From Desulfobulbaceae bacterium (lineage in GTDB: Bacteria > Desulfobacterota > Desulfobulbia > Desulfobulbales > Desulfocapsaceae), in NCBI GenBank assembly GCA_011391225.1, contig JAABQY010000004.1, positions 1 through 43,695 on the forward strand: DNA of 43,695 bases. The letters run 5' to 3'. Below, in pieces: positions 9,677 through 19,676 of the stretch. A program made the translations under genes and the position numbers. The notes beneath the pieces were generated by a model. That model had not been told where the DNA came from. It made no database searches and saw only the letters and a list, made by a program, of their open reading frames with translations. Each line of letters begins with the position of its first letter. The stretch's first letter is position 1.

Positions 9677-11344
9677 TTAATGCTTGCTCGCTCCGGAAGC
9701 ACCAAAACCGGTCTGAGCCCGCACATACTGATCATGCCAAAGCTCCTTTTCAGCCTTGGCCGAGTCGCTGTTGTCGGTCACCGACATGAGGTAGGCAAGA
9801 CCGAAGGCGATGGGCATGGCAAAAAGAGCAGGCTGAGTATAGGGGAAAAGGGCTGCCTTCTGTCCTATGACATCGACCCACACCGATTTTGAGAAAAGCA
9901 CGAAGCATACCGCTGAAATGACACCGCCATAGCCGCCCCATAAGGCGCCGCGGGTGGTCAGGCCTTTCCAGTACATGGAAAGGATCAGTACCGGGAAGTT
10001 AGCAGCGGCTGCAACACCGAAGGCGAGGCCGACCATAAAGGCGATGTTCTGTTTTTCAAAAGCGATACCAAGCACAACGGCAATCAATCCAAGGCCGACA
10101 GTAGCCATTTGCGAAACGCGTACTTCCTCTTTCTCTGTGGCTTTGCCCTTCTTGATAACCCGCGCATAGAGGTCATGGGAGATCGCTGCGGCACCAGCCA
10201 GGGCGAGACCGGCAACAACCGCGAGAATTGTGGCAAAGGCAACGGCTGCCAGGAAGCCGAGGAGCATATTGCCGCCGACCGATTTGGCAAGGTGCATGAC
10301 CACCATATTGCCGCCGCCGATCAACTTGCCGCCGATTTTTCCACCTTCAAAGAATTCCGGGTTCTGGCCGACGATTACCACCGCACACAGTCCCATGATG
10401 AAGATGACGTTAAAGAAATAGCCGGTAAAGCCGTTGGCATAAAGAACTGATACGCGAGCTGCTTTGGCGTTGTTGACCGTGAAGAAACGCATGAGGATGT
10501 GGGGCAGACCGGCGGTACCGAACATGAGACCCAGGCCAAGGGAGATGGCGGTAATTGGATCAGCGCACAGGGCACCTGGATACATAAGTTTTGGTCCGAG
10601 CTTGTGCACGGCCTCAACTTGCGTAAACAGTTTGCTAAGAGAGAAATCGAATTGGCTGAAGGCCAGAATCATGACGAGGGTACCGCCGCAAAGCAGCAGA
10701 CATGCCTTGATTATCTGAACCCAGGTGGTTGCCATCATGCCGCCGAAGGCAACATATATTACCATAAGGATGCCGACGAGGAAAATCGCCACATTGTAGT
10801 CAAGGCCGAAAAGCAGTTTGATCAACTGGCCGGCACCGACCATCTGGGCAATGAGATAGAATATTACCACAACCAGCGAGGAAATGGCCGCCATGGTGCG
10901 GACACTGTTTTGATTGAGGCGATAGGAGGTAATGTCGGCAAAGGTGAATTTTCCGAGGTTACGCAGCCGTTCAGCCATCATAAAGAGGATGATCGGCCAG
11001 CCGGCAAAGAAGGCGAGCATATAGATATAGGCGTCATAACCCTGTCCATAAGCCATTGCTGAAAGACCAAGAAGAGTTGCCGCCGACATATAGTCACCGG
11101 CAATCGCCAGGCCGTTTTGAAGACCGGTTATGCCGCCGCCGGCCACATAAAAGTCATTGGTGGTCTTGGTGCGTTTCGAGGCCCAGTAGGTGATACCAAA
11201 GGTTATCGATACAAAGAACCCAAACATGCCGATGGCGTGCCAGTTGGTTGCTTGCTTTGCAGCTTCTGCGATTGGCGGACCGGCTGCATGGGCAAGGCCG
11301 GTTAAGGTCAACAGAAAGAGTGTGAGTGCGGTTAAATGTTTCAT
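9677..11344 (-). CDS. actP: Cation/acetate symporter (SSS family)
   Basis: ITYWASKRTKTTNDFYVAGGGITGLQNGLAIAGDYMSAATLLG typical of ActP; multiple TM segments. Confidence 0.92.
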   Translation of the reverse strand: MKHLTALTLFLLTLTGLAHAAGPPIAEAAKQATNWHAIGMFGFFVSITFGITYWASKRTKTTNDFYVAGGGITGLQNGLAIAGDYMSAATLLGLSAMAYGQGYDAYIYMLAFFAGWPIILFMMAERLRNLGKFTFADITSYRLNQNSVRTMAAISSLVVVIFYLIAQMVGAGQLIKLLFGLDYNVAIFLVGILMVIYVAFGGMMATTWVQIIKACLLLCGGTLVMILAFSQFDFSLSKLFTQVEAVHKLGPKLMYPGALCADPITAISLGLGLMFGTAGLPHILMRFFTVNNAKAARVSVLYANGFTGYFFNVIFIMGLCAVVIVGQNPEFFEGGKIGGKLIGGGNMVVMHLAKSVGGNMLLGFLAAVAFATILAVVAGLALAGAAAISHDLYARVIKKGKATEKEEVRVSQMATVGLGLIAVVLGIAFEKQNIAFMVGLAFGVAAAANFPVLILSMYWKGLTTRGALWGGYGGVISAVCFVLFSKSVWVDVIGQKAALFPYTQPALFAMPIAFGLAYLMSVTDNSDSAKAEKELWHDQYVRAQTGFGASGASKH

Positions 11345-11661
11345 TTTCCCTCCTTCTGGGCATCCTTGATTACATCAATTCGCATCTCGTCAAATTCACT
11401 GTTCGAGCGAATCACATAATACAGGGTTGTTAACCAAAAAAAGATGAATAAGAACAACTCGAGTGTGTAGCCGATCGGCCACATTGATCCCTCGGCAATT
11501 TTTTTACCAAGCAATCCAGGGGCGAAAGCGATCAACATGAAGTAGCCGTAAAACATCACCAAAACAATGATCGTCAGCGTCCATTGGAATCGTCCCCTTA
11601 CTTGTACCAGTTTCTGGAATTTTGGATTGCTCCGCATCCGGTCATACATCTCGCTCGACAT
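11341..11661 (-). CDS. DUF485 family inner membrane protein (YjcH-like); start taken at MSSEMYDRM, ORF extends to 11709
   Basis: Small two-TM protein overlapping and translationally coupled to actP, as in yjcH-actP arrangements. Confidence 0.85.
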   Translation of the reverse strand: MSSEMYDRMRSNPKFQKLVQVRGRFQWTLTIIVLVMFYGYFMLIAFAPGLLGKKIAEGSMWPIGYTLELFLFIFFWLTTLYYVIRSNSEFDEMRIDVIKDAQKEGK

Positions 11662-12609
11662 GTTTCCTCCATTTCTTTTTGTTGATTCTACTGCCCACAT
11701 TGCTGACAACTGATAACAACCTTAACGACCGGCGTTTTTTACAAAAGTAAAGTGTTAAGTGGCTGTGGTTTGCAAGGGGGCAATAAAAGCTTGATCGATA
11801 AAGCTACTTGATCCGTTGCAGCCAAACTCCAAAAACTTTGCTTCCAGTCCCGCATTGAAAAAAAGATCTTTAAGGCGGGGGTAAAAAGATGATCATTAAT
11901 CAACTGTTTTCAGTCTTTCAGCTCTTCATACATCAAGAAAATATACAACAAAATTAGCCTTTAACCAGTAGTTTGAAACCCCATTTCTTGGATTGGCTGG
12001 ATCGTGTCATAGGGACATTGTCCTCCCCCAAAAATGAGATATTGTAGGATGTTGGCCGAATACAAGGGGATGCCTGAGGCACTCTTGCTCGGGCTATGGA
12101 TCAATACATTTTTTTGTTTGATGAGGTACGCTGCCACTCTGGGTAAAAGGTGGCTAAGAAAGATTCCCGTGAACCACACGCAAGATAAAAGAATCGCTAC
12201 AAAGACCTTGGCTGGAATGGTGAGTGTGGAAAAAAGTCGGCAATGTACTTTTGCAGGCACTTCATGTGGGACTGTGTCGGGGCTCGGTAAAGGGTATTGT
12301 TCGAAAGGTGTGGAAAGTGAAACGGAGATGGATTTGGTCGCAAATTCGGCAACTGAACTTGGATAATTGCCATTGTCGTCATGGCGGCAGTTGCAGAACA
12401 CTATTCTACAGTACAATTTATCCATAGTTCGACAGACTCAAGGCACAATTTTGCACGGGCCGGCAATTCTTCTTTGTTCGATAAAATATCCAAATATTAC
12501 ATATTGTTAACTTAATACACTTAGATCCTTGATCGATACTTCACAATACATTGCTTAACATAAATAATTGAAGCAAAAGCTAAAGTCAAGTTGTAATTCG
12601 CGCAAACAT

Positions 12610-12622
12610 GTAACCATGTTCT
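12610..12622. promoter_or_regulatory. Degenerate operator-like site GTAACCATGTTCT
   Basis: Matches the GTAAC-N3-GTT pattern found upstream of propionate-pathway operons. Confidence 0.35.
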
Positions 12623-12826
12623 TTTATTTTCTGTATATATGCTAATATGAAAATATAACTACATGTTATATATAATAAAAATTATTGTTTCAAAACAATA
12701 ACAGCAACTCTTTCGTTTTTGATTCTTAGGGATGGTTAACTGAGTTTTTCGCTCATTAAAAAAATATAACTGTTTATTATATAAAAATATATTCGGATAT
12801 ACTGAAATCTAAAGCATGCTTGATGT

Positions 12827-12839
12827 GTAACGATGTTTG
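12827..12839. promoter_or_regulatory. Operator-like site GTAACGATGTTTG
   Basis: Context GTGTAACGATGTTTGAATTTTT resembles GTGTAACAATGTTAAATTTT upstream of prpE. Confidence 0.4.
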
Positions 12840-13050
12840 AATTTTTGGTTTTTTTAGTGCGGCGCTTCAGGAGCGTAAGATTTTGGCAATAAAGCAATCT
12901 CTATTCGAATGCTTGCCAAACGTTTGGTGGTCTTTTTTGGGTCTAATGAAGATACAGCAGCTCTCTTTTGAGGTAGGAGCATCGGTCTCTGCCTTGAAAG
13001 CGACTTACTCCCCTTAACGGGGTAGTGAATAGGGCAGCATTTGTCGGGGT

Positions 13051-14937
13051 TCAGGACCCCAACTCATTAAATCGGCAACTGAGGATGAGATCGCCGTCTT
13101 CGTATTGAGTTTTGACTTTATACGGCAAGGTTTTAAAGAGGTTGATCATTGCCTTGTTGCTCGGGAAGGTGTAGGCCATCAAGCCGCCGATGCCGTTTTC
13201 TCTGGCAACCGCCGCCAATTTTTTCAAGAAAAAGCGACCAAGACCCTTGCCCTGATATTCCTCGCTGACAGAGAATGCCACTTCGGCCAAATTCTGGTCG
13301 GGCAGTTTCATGCTCTCTGCAACGGCCACTACCCGACCGAATCCAAATTCGCCAACCACTGCGACCAAAGTAAGATCGTTGACATAATCGACATGCGAAC
13401 GGCTTTCCATTTCAACCCGGCCAAAAATGGTTTTTTGACAAAAAAATCTCGATAAAATATCGTCCTTCGGCAAACTGTAGTAATGCTCCTGAATACGCCG
13501 TTCATCAACCGGTTTTGCCGGCCGAATGGTAACTTTTGTGTCATTGATGGTCAGGGTTTCTTCCAACTGAACCGGATATACGGCTCGCGCTGCCTCGCCC
13601 AGGGTTCTTTCGGCACCGATAAAATGACGCTGTTTTGCCGCTTCAAAGAGCTCTTCCCGGAACATCGGATGGGCGATACTAATCATGGCGATAACCCTCT
13701 CCTGCAGGCTTTTACCAAAAAGATTGACGGAACCGTATTCCGTCACCACGTAATGTACATCAGCACGCGGAACAACAACGACATGGTCTTTCATGTAGGG
13801 GACGATATTTGATTCAAGGCCTTTTTCCGTCTCATTGGTGGAAAAGAGCATGAGGATTGATTTACCTCCCGGTGAACGTCTGGCACCTCTGACAAAATCG
13901 GGTATGCCTGATACCCCGGCAAATCGTGTTGCCGCAGAGGCCTCAGCAGAGACCTGTCCGGTAAGATCAATAATTTTAGCAACATTCAAAGAAACCATGC
14001 GGTTGTGTTGCGAGATTACAAACGGATCATTTACGTAGTCGGAGGGATGAAATTCAATAGCTGGGTTATCATTGAGGAATTCATAGAGATTATGGCTGCC
14101 GATAGCCATCGAGGCAACCATTTTCCCTTCATTAAGACCCTTTTTCTTGTTGTTGATATTGCCGGTGGCATAAAGGTGCATGATGTCGTCGGTAAGAAAT
14201 TGCGAATGAACACCAAGATCGTTTTTATTGGAGAGCCCTTGAACAGTAGCTTGCGATGCGGAATCAAGTCCGATCTGCAGGGTTGAGCCGTCCTCTATCA
14301 GGTTGGCGATGTGTTTGCCGATGCTTATAGCGGCTTCCGAGGTTATTTTTGAAGGAGGAATCGACAGAAGTTCCTCTTCATATTCCACCAGGAGATCGAC
14401 GTCATTGACGTGAATAAAGCTTTGCCCCATAATCCTCGGCATTTTCGGATTGACCTGGGCGATAACGAAATCAGCCGAGCGTGCTGCGGCCATGGTCACA
14501 TCGACAGAGATGCCAAGGCTCATCCAACCAAAGTCGTCAATGGGGGACACCTGGATTAAGGCAACATTCAAAGGTAGTTTACGCTTGGTGAACAAGCTGG
14601 GAACATCCGACATGTTCATCGGCGTGATAAATCTTCGTTGCTGAGCGATGGTCAGGTTAGTGGTGGAACCAAGATAAATCGACCGAATGTTCAGGTTGGT
14701 ATCCTTGGTCTTGTCGGCTATGGCGGACAGGGAGACGGTTTCTCTGCCGAGCAAACGAACTATTTCCAAGTCGCTAAACTTACTAGTATTATCAACAAGG
14801 GTTTTAACAAGTATCTGGGGCTCACCGCACCCGGAGCTAATAAATACCCTGTGGCCGGATTTAATTCTGCTGATAGCCGCATAGGGCGTTACCGATTTTT
14901 CCAAATATCCATCTGCCCAATATTGAGAATTTGGCAT
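13051..14937 (-). CDS. Acetyl-CoA hydrolase/CoA-transferase domain protein with C-terminal GNAT acetyltransferase domain
   Basis: N-terminal about 450 aa CoA-transferase family I-like (TEYGSVNLFGKSLQERVIAMISIAHP); C-terminal GNAT with EEYQGKGLGRFFLKKLAAVARENG acetyl-CoA-binding motif. Confidence 0.9.
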   Translation of the reverse strand: MPNSQYWADGYLEKSVTPYAAISRIKSGHRVFISSGCGEPQILVKTLVDNTSKFSDLEIVRLLGRETVSLSAIADKTKDTNLNIRSIYLGSTTNLTIAQQRRFITPMNMSDVPSLFTKRKLPLNVALIQVSPIDDFGWMSLGISVDVTMAAARSADFVIAQVNPKMPRIMGQSFIHVNDVDLLVEYEEELLSIPPSKITSEAAISIGKHIANLIEDGSTLQIGLDSASQATVQGLSNKNDLGVHSQFLTDDIMHLYATGNINNKKKGLNEGKMVASMAIGSHNLYEFLNDNPAIEFHPSDYVNDPFVISQHNRMVSLNVAKIIDLTGQVSAEASAATRFAGVSGIPDFVRGARRSPGGKSILMLFSTNETEKGLESNIVPYMKDHVVVVPRADVHYVVTEYGSVNLFGKSLQERVIAMISIAHPMFREELFEAAKQRHFIGAERTLGEAARAVYPVQLEETLTINDTKVTIRPAKPVDERRIQEHYYSLPKDDILSRFFCQKTIFGRVEMESRSHVDYVNDLTLVAVVGEFGFGRVVAVAESMKLPDQNLAEVAFSVSEEYQGKGLGRFFLKKLAAVARENGIGGLMAYTFPSNKAMINLFKTLPYKVKTQYEDGDLILSCRFNELGS

Positions 14938-15131
14938 ATTTCATCTCCTGCAAATATATCGATTTTAAATAATTGATACGTTGATTAAAGAATGGTGGTC
15001 GTCGATATTGTCGATCAGGTCTTTTGAGAATCTTATAACACCAGCGATGCAATCACAATACATTTTCCGTCACAGTGCAGGAGTTCTCGGTGTAGATAAA
15101 AGCAAGGCTTAGTCCGTGATATATAACAAGA

Positions 15132-15144
15132 GTAACAATGTTCT
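15132..15144. promoter_or_regulatory. Operator-like site GTAACAATGTTCT upstream of prpE
   Basis: GTAAC-N3-GTT pattern in the divergent intergenic region. Confidence 0.45.
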
Positions 15145-15343
15145 TTTTTTTGATTAAAATAGAATGGAATATAAATAAATAGTAATATCAATTGGATAAG
15201 TAAATACCATGGCAGGTCAATCCTGAATTTTTGGTTTTTCCTGGTTTGGCCATGTGAAATTTCTATTCTGTTAAATATATAAACAAATAATTGTAATTAT
15301 ATGAATTAGTATTTATTTAGTGAAAACCGGTCAAAATTTAAGT

Positions 15344-15356
15344 GTAACAATGTTAA
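15344..15356. promoter_or_regulatory. Operator-like site GTAACAATGTTAA upstream of prpE
   Basis: GTAAC-AAT-GTTAA, about 90 bp upstream of the prpE start codon. Confidence 0.5.
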
Positions 15357-15444
15357 ATTTTGCCTTGAACTCTACTTTGCTTTGCAGTATACATTTACGT
15401 GGAAACTGATGGATGGACTAAAATTCATACCAAAAGGAGTGAGT

Positions 15445-17340
15445 ATGGCAAATTATGATGAAGTGTTTAAGTACAGTGTGACGAATCGCGAGGAATTTTG
15501 GGCGGAAGCCGCAAAGGGTATCACTTGGTATAAGCAATATGACAGTGTTTTAGACTCCTCAAACCCTCCGTTTTACAAGTGGTTTTCCGGTGGCAAAATG
15601 AACACCTGTTATAATGCCATCGACCGTCATGTGGAAGGTGGAAGGGCAGATCAGGTTGCAATTATTTATGATAGTCCGGTCACCAATACACTCAAAAAGA
15701 TTACCTACAAGGAACTGCTGGAGAAAGTTTCCACATTTGCTGGGGCGCTGGCGAGTCAGGGTGTTGTGAAAGGTGACACCGTGGTAATTTATATGCCGAT
15801 GATTCCTGAAGCGGCAATCGCCATGCTCGCGTGTGCCAGAATAGGAGCGATTCATTCAGTGGTCTTTGGCGGTTTTGCACCCCATGAGCTTGCTATTCGC
15901 ATCGATCATGCACAGCCGAAATTAGTAATTACCGCATCTGGAGCAATTGAAGGCAAAAAAGTGCTTTCCTATAAACCACTTGTAGACAGCGCTATAGAGC
16001 AGTCTACCCATGAGGTGAAAACAGTAATAGTTTTTCAGCGTGATATCGTACAATCCGATATGATCGCCGGGCGTGATCTTGACTGGGTTGAGTTGGTAAG
16101 CAAGAGTTCCCCTGTCGGCTGCACTGAGGTTGATGCGACTGATCCGCTCTATATACTCTATACCTCCGGCACGACCGGAATGCCCAAGGGAGTTATCAGA
16201 GATAATGGCGGACATGCCGTGGCTCTTTACTGGACCATGAAAAACCTTTACAACATTAACCCCGGCGAGGTATGGTGGTCTGCTTCAGATGTCGGTTGGG
16301 TAGTTGGGCACTCCTATATCGTTTATGCGCCTCTTCTGCAAGGTTCGACTTCAGTCTTTTATGAGGGCAAGCCGGTTGGAACTCCTGATGCAGGTGCTTT
16401 TTGGCGTGTTATTTCCGAACATAAGGTGAAGTCGCTGTTTACTGCTCCTACGGCTTTCCGGGCTATTAAGAAAGAAGATCCGCAGGGAGTTCATTTTGCC
16501 AAATATGACACATCTTGTTTTGAGTGTCTGTATCTTGCCGGCGAGCGAACCGATCCTGACACCCTGCACTGGGCTGAAAACCTGATCGGTGTCCCGATCA
16601 TCGATCATTGGTGGCAGACCGAGACGGGCTGGGCCATCGTGGGCAATTGTCGAGGCATTGAACAGCTACCGGTCAAAGAAGGATCGCCGACCAAGCCGTT
16701 GCCGGGTTACGACGTACGTGTAGTAAACGATGAAGGTGAATTTTTGCCTAATGGAACTAATGGTAATATTGTAATTAAGCTTCCGTTGCCGCCTGGGAAT
16801 CTCACAACTTTGTGGAGAAATGACGAGCGGTTTTTAAAATCTTACATGAGTAAGTTTCCAGGGTACTACGATACCAGCGACGGTGGATTCATAGATGCTG
16901 ATGGGTATGTCTATGTAATGGGCCGCATGGATGACGTAATCAATATTGCCGGTCATAGGCTATCAACTGGAGCCATGGAGGAGATTATCTCCAATCATCC
17001 TGATGTCGCTGAGTGTGCTGTGTTCGGTGCCGATGATCAGATGAAAGGTCAGTTGCCGGTCGGTCTGTTTGTTGTCAAAGCAGGGGTCACTCGTGATGGC
17101 GAGGAGATCAAGAAGGAGTTGGTAAAAATGGTTCGCGAAACCATCGGACCAATCGCCTGTTTCAAAGATGCTATGCAGGTTGTCCGACTGCCGAAAACCA
17201 GATCCGGAAAGATTCTCCGCGGCACAATGCGTTCCATTGCCAATAATCAAGAATATAGAACCCCATCAACCATCGATGATCCGGCCATTCTTGGCGAGAT
17301 TACCGCAGCCCTGGCGAAAATGGGATATGTGAAAAAGTAG
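15445..17340 (+). CDS. prpE: Propionate/acetate--CoA ligase, PrpE-type (start taken at MANYDEVFKYS; ORF opens at 15382)
   Basis: YTSGTTGMPKGVIRDNGGHAVAL, WWQTETGWAIVGN, LPKTRSGKILRGTMRSIAN; AAGGAG just upstream of ATG at 15445. Confidence 0.92.
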   Translation: MANYDEVFKYSVTNREEFWAEAAKGITWYKQYDSVLDSSNPPFYKWFSGGKMNTCYNAIDRHVEGGRADQVAIIYDSPVTNTLKKITYKELLEKVSTFAGALASQGVVKGDTVVIYMPMIPEAAIAMLACARIGAIHSVVFGGFAPHELAIRIDHAQPKLVITASGAIEGKKVLSYKPLVDSAIEQSTHEVKTVIVFQRDIVQSDMIAGRDLDWVELVSKSSPVGCTEVDATDPLYILYTSGTTGMPKGVIRDNGGHAVALYWTMKNLYNINPGEVWWSASDVGWVVGHSYIVYAPLLQGSTSVFYEGKPVGTPDAGAFWRVISEHKVKSLFTAPTAFRAIKKEDPQGVHFAKYDTSCFECLYLAGERTDPDTLHWAENLIGVPIIDHWWQTETGWAIVGNCRGIEQLPVKEGSPTKPLPGYDVRVVNDEGEFLPNGTNGNIVIKLPLPPGNLTTLWRNDERFLKSYMSKFPGYYDTSDGGFIDADGYVYVMGRMDDVINIAGHRLSTGAMEEIISNHPDVAECAVFGADDQMKGQLPVGLFVVKAGVTRDGEEIKKELVKMVRETIGPIACFKDAMQVVRLPKTRSGKILRGTMRSIANNQEYRTPSTIDDPAILGEITAALAKMGYVKK

Positions 17341-17354
17341 TTGTTTTTTAACCG

Positions 17355-17387
17355 GGCAGCTGCCGTTTTGGCAGCTGCCTTTTTTTT
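17355..17387 (+). terminator. Rho-independent terminator between prpE and sucC
   Basis: GGCAGCTGCCgtttTGGCAGCTGCC followed by TTTTTTTT. Confidence 0.85.
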
Positions 17388-17442
17388 CATTTCCACAGGA
17401 GCGAGAGTAAGCTCGAGCTCCGTTTTCCTAGGACGGCTTTTT

Positions 17443-18600
17443 ATGAAGATTCACGAATACCAGGCGAAGGAGCTTTTTCGCAAATACAAAGTGCCAACTC
17501 CCGAGGGTGGTGTAAGCGACACGGTCCAGGAGATTGAAAAGATTGCTGCGGGTCTTGGTCTACCTGTTGCGGTGAAGGCGCAGATTCATGCCGGCGGTCG
17601 GGGTAAGGGCGGCGGGGTGAAAGTCGCCAGAACCAGCGAGGAGGTTACGGCAGCCGCCAAGGCCATCCTGGGAATGACCCTGGTGACCAAGCAGACCGGT
17701 CCGGAAGGGCGTGTTGTTAAGACAATTCTGGTTGAAAAGGGGGTGGCGATCAAGAAGGAGATGTATCTCTCGATTGTGCCCGATCGCAGTACCGCAACTC
17801 TGACGATTATTGCCAGCCAGGATGGTGGCATGGATATAGAGGAAGTCGCAGCAAAGACCCCTGAACGGATTATTAAGGTACCGGTCAATCCGATTACCGG
17901 CATTCGCGGTTATCACGTGGGGCGGGTGATGTTTGGCCTGGAGCTTGAAAAGGAGCTGATGAAGGAGTTTTCGGCCATTCTCAAAAGTCTTTATGCGCTC
18001 TTTGTCGACTACGATTGTTCCATGGTCGAGATTAACCCGCTTATCATCACCGAAGATAACAAAATTATTGCTCTTGATGCGAAGATGGATATCGATTCCA
18101 ACGCTTTGTATCGGCATCCGGATGTCGTGGCAATGCATGACCCTAACGAGGATGATCCGACCGAAGCCGAGGCTGCCAAATTCAACCTGAATTACATCAA
18201 TCTCGGCGGTAATGTTGGAAATATGGTCAACGGCGCCGGTCTGGCCATGGCAACCATGGATATCATCAAACAGGCAGGAGCTGAACCGGCCAATTTTCTT
18301 GATGTCGGCGGCGGTGCAAATGCTGAGATGGTGGAAAACGGATTTCGTATTATCCTCAGTGATTCTAAGGTGAAGGGGATTCTCATCAATATCTTCGGCG
18401 GCATCCTGCGCTGTGACGTTCTGGCTCAAGGTGTTGTTCAGGCAGCCAAAAAAATACAGCTCTCGGTACCGGTGGTTGTCCGGATGGAAGGGACCAATGT
18501 TGAAGAAGGCCGGAGAATTCTCGGTGAGTCCGGGTTGAAATTGATCAATGCCACCGACCTGGCTGATGCCGCAAAAAAAGTTGCGGAAATTGTCGCCTAG
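17443..18600 (+). CDS. sucC: Succinyl-CoA synthetase (ADP-forming) beta subunit
   Basis: [23 protein letters not shown] start; [37 protein letters not shown]. Confidence 0.96.
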   Translation: MKIHEYQAKELFRKYKVPTPEGGVSDTVQEIEKIAAGLGLPVAVKAQIHAGGRGKGGGVKVARTSEEVTAAAKAILGMTLVTKQTGPEGRVVKTILVEKGVAIKKEMYLSIVPDRSTATLTIIASQDGGMDIEEVAAKTPERIIKVPVNPITGIRGYHVGRVMFGLELEKELMKEFSAILKSLYALFVDYDCSMVEINPLIITEDNKIIALDAKMDIDSNALYRHPDVVAMHDPNEDDPTEAEAAKFNLNYINLGGNVGNMVNGAGLAMATMDIIKQAGAEPANFLDVGGGANAEMVENGFRIILSDSKVKGILINIFGGILRCDVLAQGVVQAAKKIQLSVPVVVRMEGTNVEEGRRILGESGLKLINATDLADAAKKVAEIVA

Positions 18601-18638
18601 CAGCAACACACGAGCAAATATACAATGAAAGGAACAAA

Positions 18639-19514
18639 ATGAGCATTTTAGTCAACAGAGAAACGCGTGTTCTCGTTCAGGGCATTACAGGTAAAGAGGG
18701 GCAATTCCATACTCAGCAGTGTATTGCGTACGGCACGAAGGTTGTTGCTGGAGTAACGCCGGGAAAAGGCGGCCAGAAAATGGACGGGGTGCCGGTTTTT
18801 AATACCGTGCAGGAAGCTCGGAACCAGACCGGAGCCAATGCTTCTATGATTCTCGTTCCCCCGCCTTTTGCTGCCGATGCCATACTCGAGTCGATCGACG
18901 CCGAGGTGGAAGTCATTGTCTGTATAACTGAAGGCGTGCCGGTTATGGATATGCTCAGGGTAAAAAATTACCTTGCAACCAAGCCGACCATCAGGCTTAT
19001 CGGCCCCAATTGTCCCGGCATCATCACTCCCGGTGAATGCAAGATAGGGATTATGCCTGGCGCCATTCACACCCCCGGTGGACCCGTTGGTGTTGTTTCC
19101 CGTTCCGGAACCCTCACCTACGAGGTGGTGCACCAGTTGACCCAGGTTGGCCTCGGCCAGACGACATGTGTCGGGATTGGCGGGGATCCGGTAAATGGTA
19201 CGGGATTTATTGATTGCCTGAAGGCATTCAATGAAGATCCCGCGACCAAGGCGGTGGTTATGGTTGGAGAAATCGGTGGTAATGCCGAAGAGCAGGCTTC
19301 TGCGTGGATCAAGGCTTATATGAAAAAGCCGGTGGTTGGCTTTATCGCCGGACTGACAGCCCCTCCCGGTCGGCGGATGGGTCATGCCGGCGCCATCGTC
19401 AGTGGTGGGCAGGGGACGGCATCCGCCAAAATCGAATCTATGCAGCAGTGTGGTATCTACGTCTGTAAGGATCTTGGATCTTTAGGGAAATTGTGCAAGG
19501 AAGTCTTTACATAA
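18639..19514 (+). CDS. sucD: Succinyl-CoA synthetase alpha subunit
   Basis: [83 protein letters not shown]. Confidence 0.97.
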   Translation: MSILVNRETRVLVQGITGKEGQFHTQQCIAYGTKVVAGVTPGKGGQKMDGVPVFNTVQEARNQTGANASMILVPPPFAADAILESIDAEVEVIVCITEGVPVMDMLRVKNYLATKPTIRLIGPNCPGIITPGECKIGIMPGAIHTPGGPVGVVSRSGTLTYEVVHQLTQVGLGQTTCVGIGGDPVNGTGFIDCLKAFNEDPATKAVVMVGEIGGNAEEQASAWIKAYMKKPVVGFIAGLTAPPGRRMGHAGAIVSGGQGTASAKIESMQQCGIYVCKDLGSLGKLCKEVFT

Positions 19515-19676
19515 CTCCGAAAAACGTGATTCTACTCATTGCCACCAGAGGACTTTGAGCCTCTTGAAACGACTTTTCACATCTCATTTGACGAGACGTC
19601 GGCGAAGGGGAGGTAAGGTTCTGCTTTCGATGGTTACATGCGCTAAATACAGTGATATTTCTTTCAAGGAGAGACT

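Noticed and set aside
11961-12425. 154-aa minus-strand ORF and overlapping 110-aa plus-strand ORF
   Set aside because: Both lack recognisable motifs and overlap each other; not reported as genes.
14938-15444. Possible sigma-54 promoter upstream of prpE (e.g. around TGGCAGGTCAATCC at 15210)
   Set aside because: The -12 element spacing/sequence (TTGCA/T) does not fit; not supported.
17560-18609. 349-aa minus-strand ORF opposite sucC
   Set aside because: Antisense shadow of a clear sucC gene; no recognisable domain.
18648-19385. 245-aa minus-strand ORF opposite sucD
   Set aside because: Antisense shadow of sucD.
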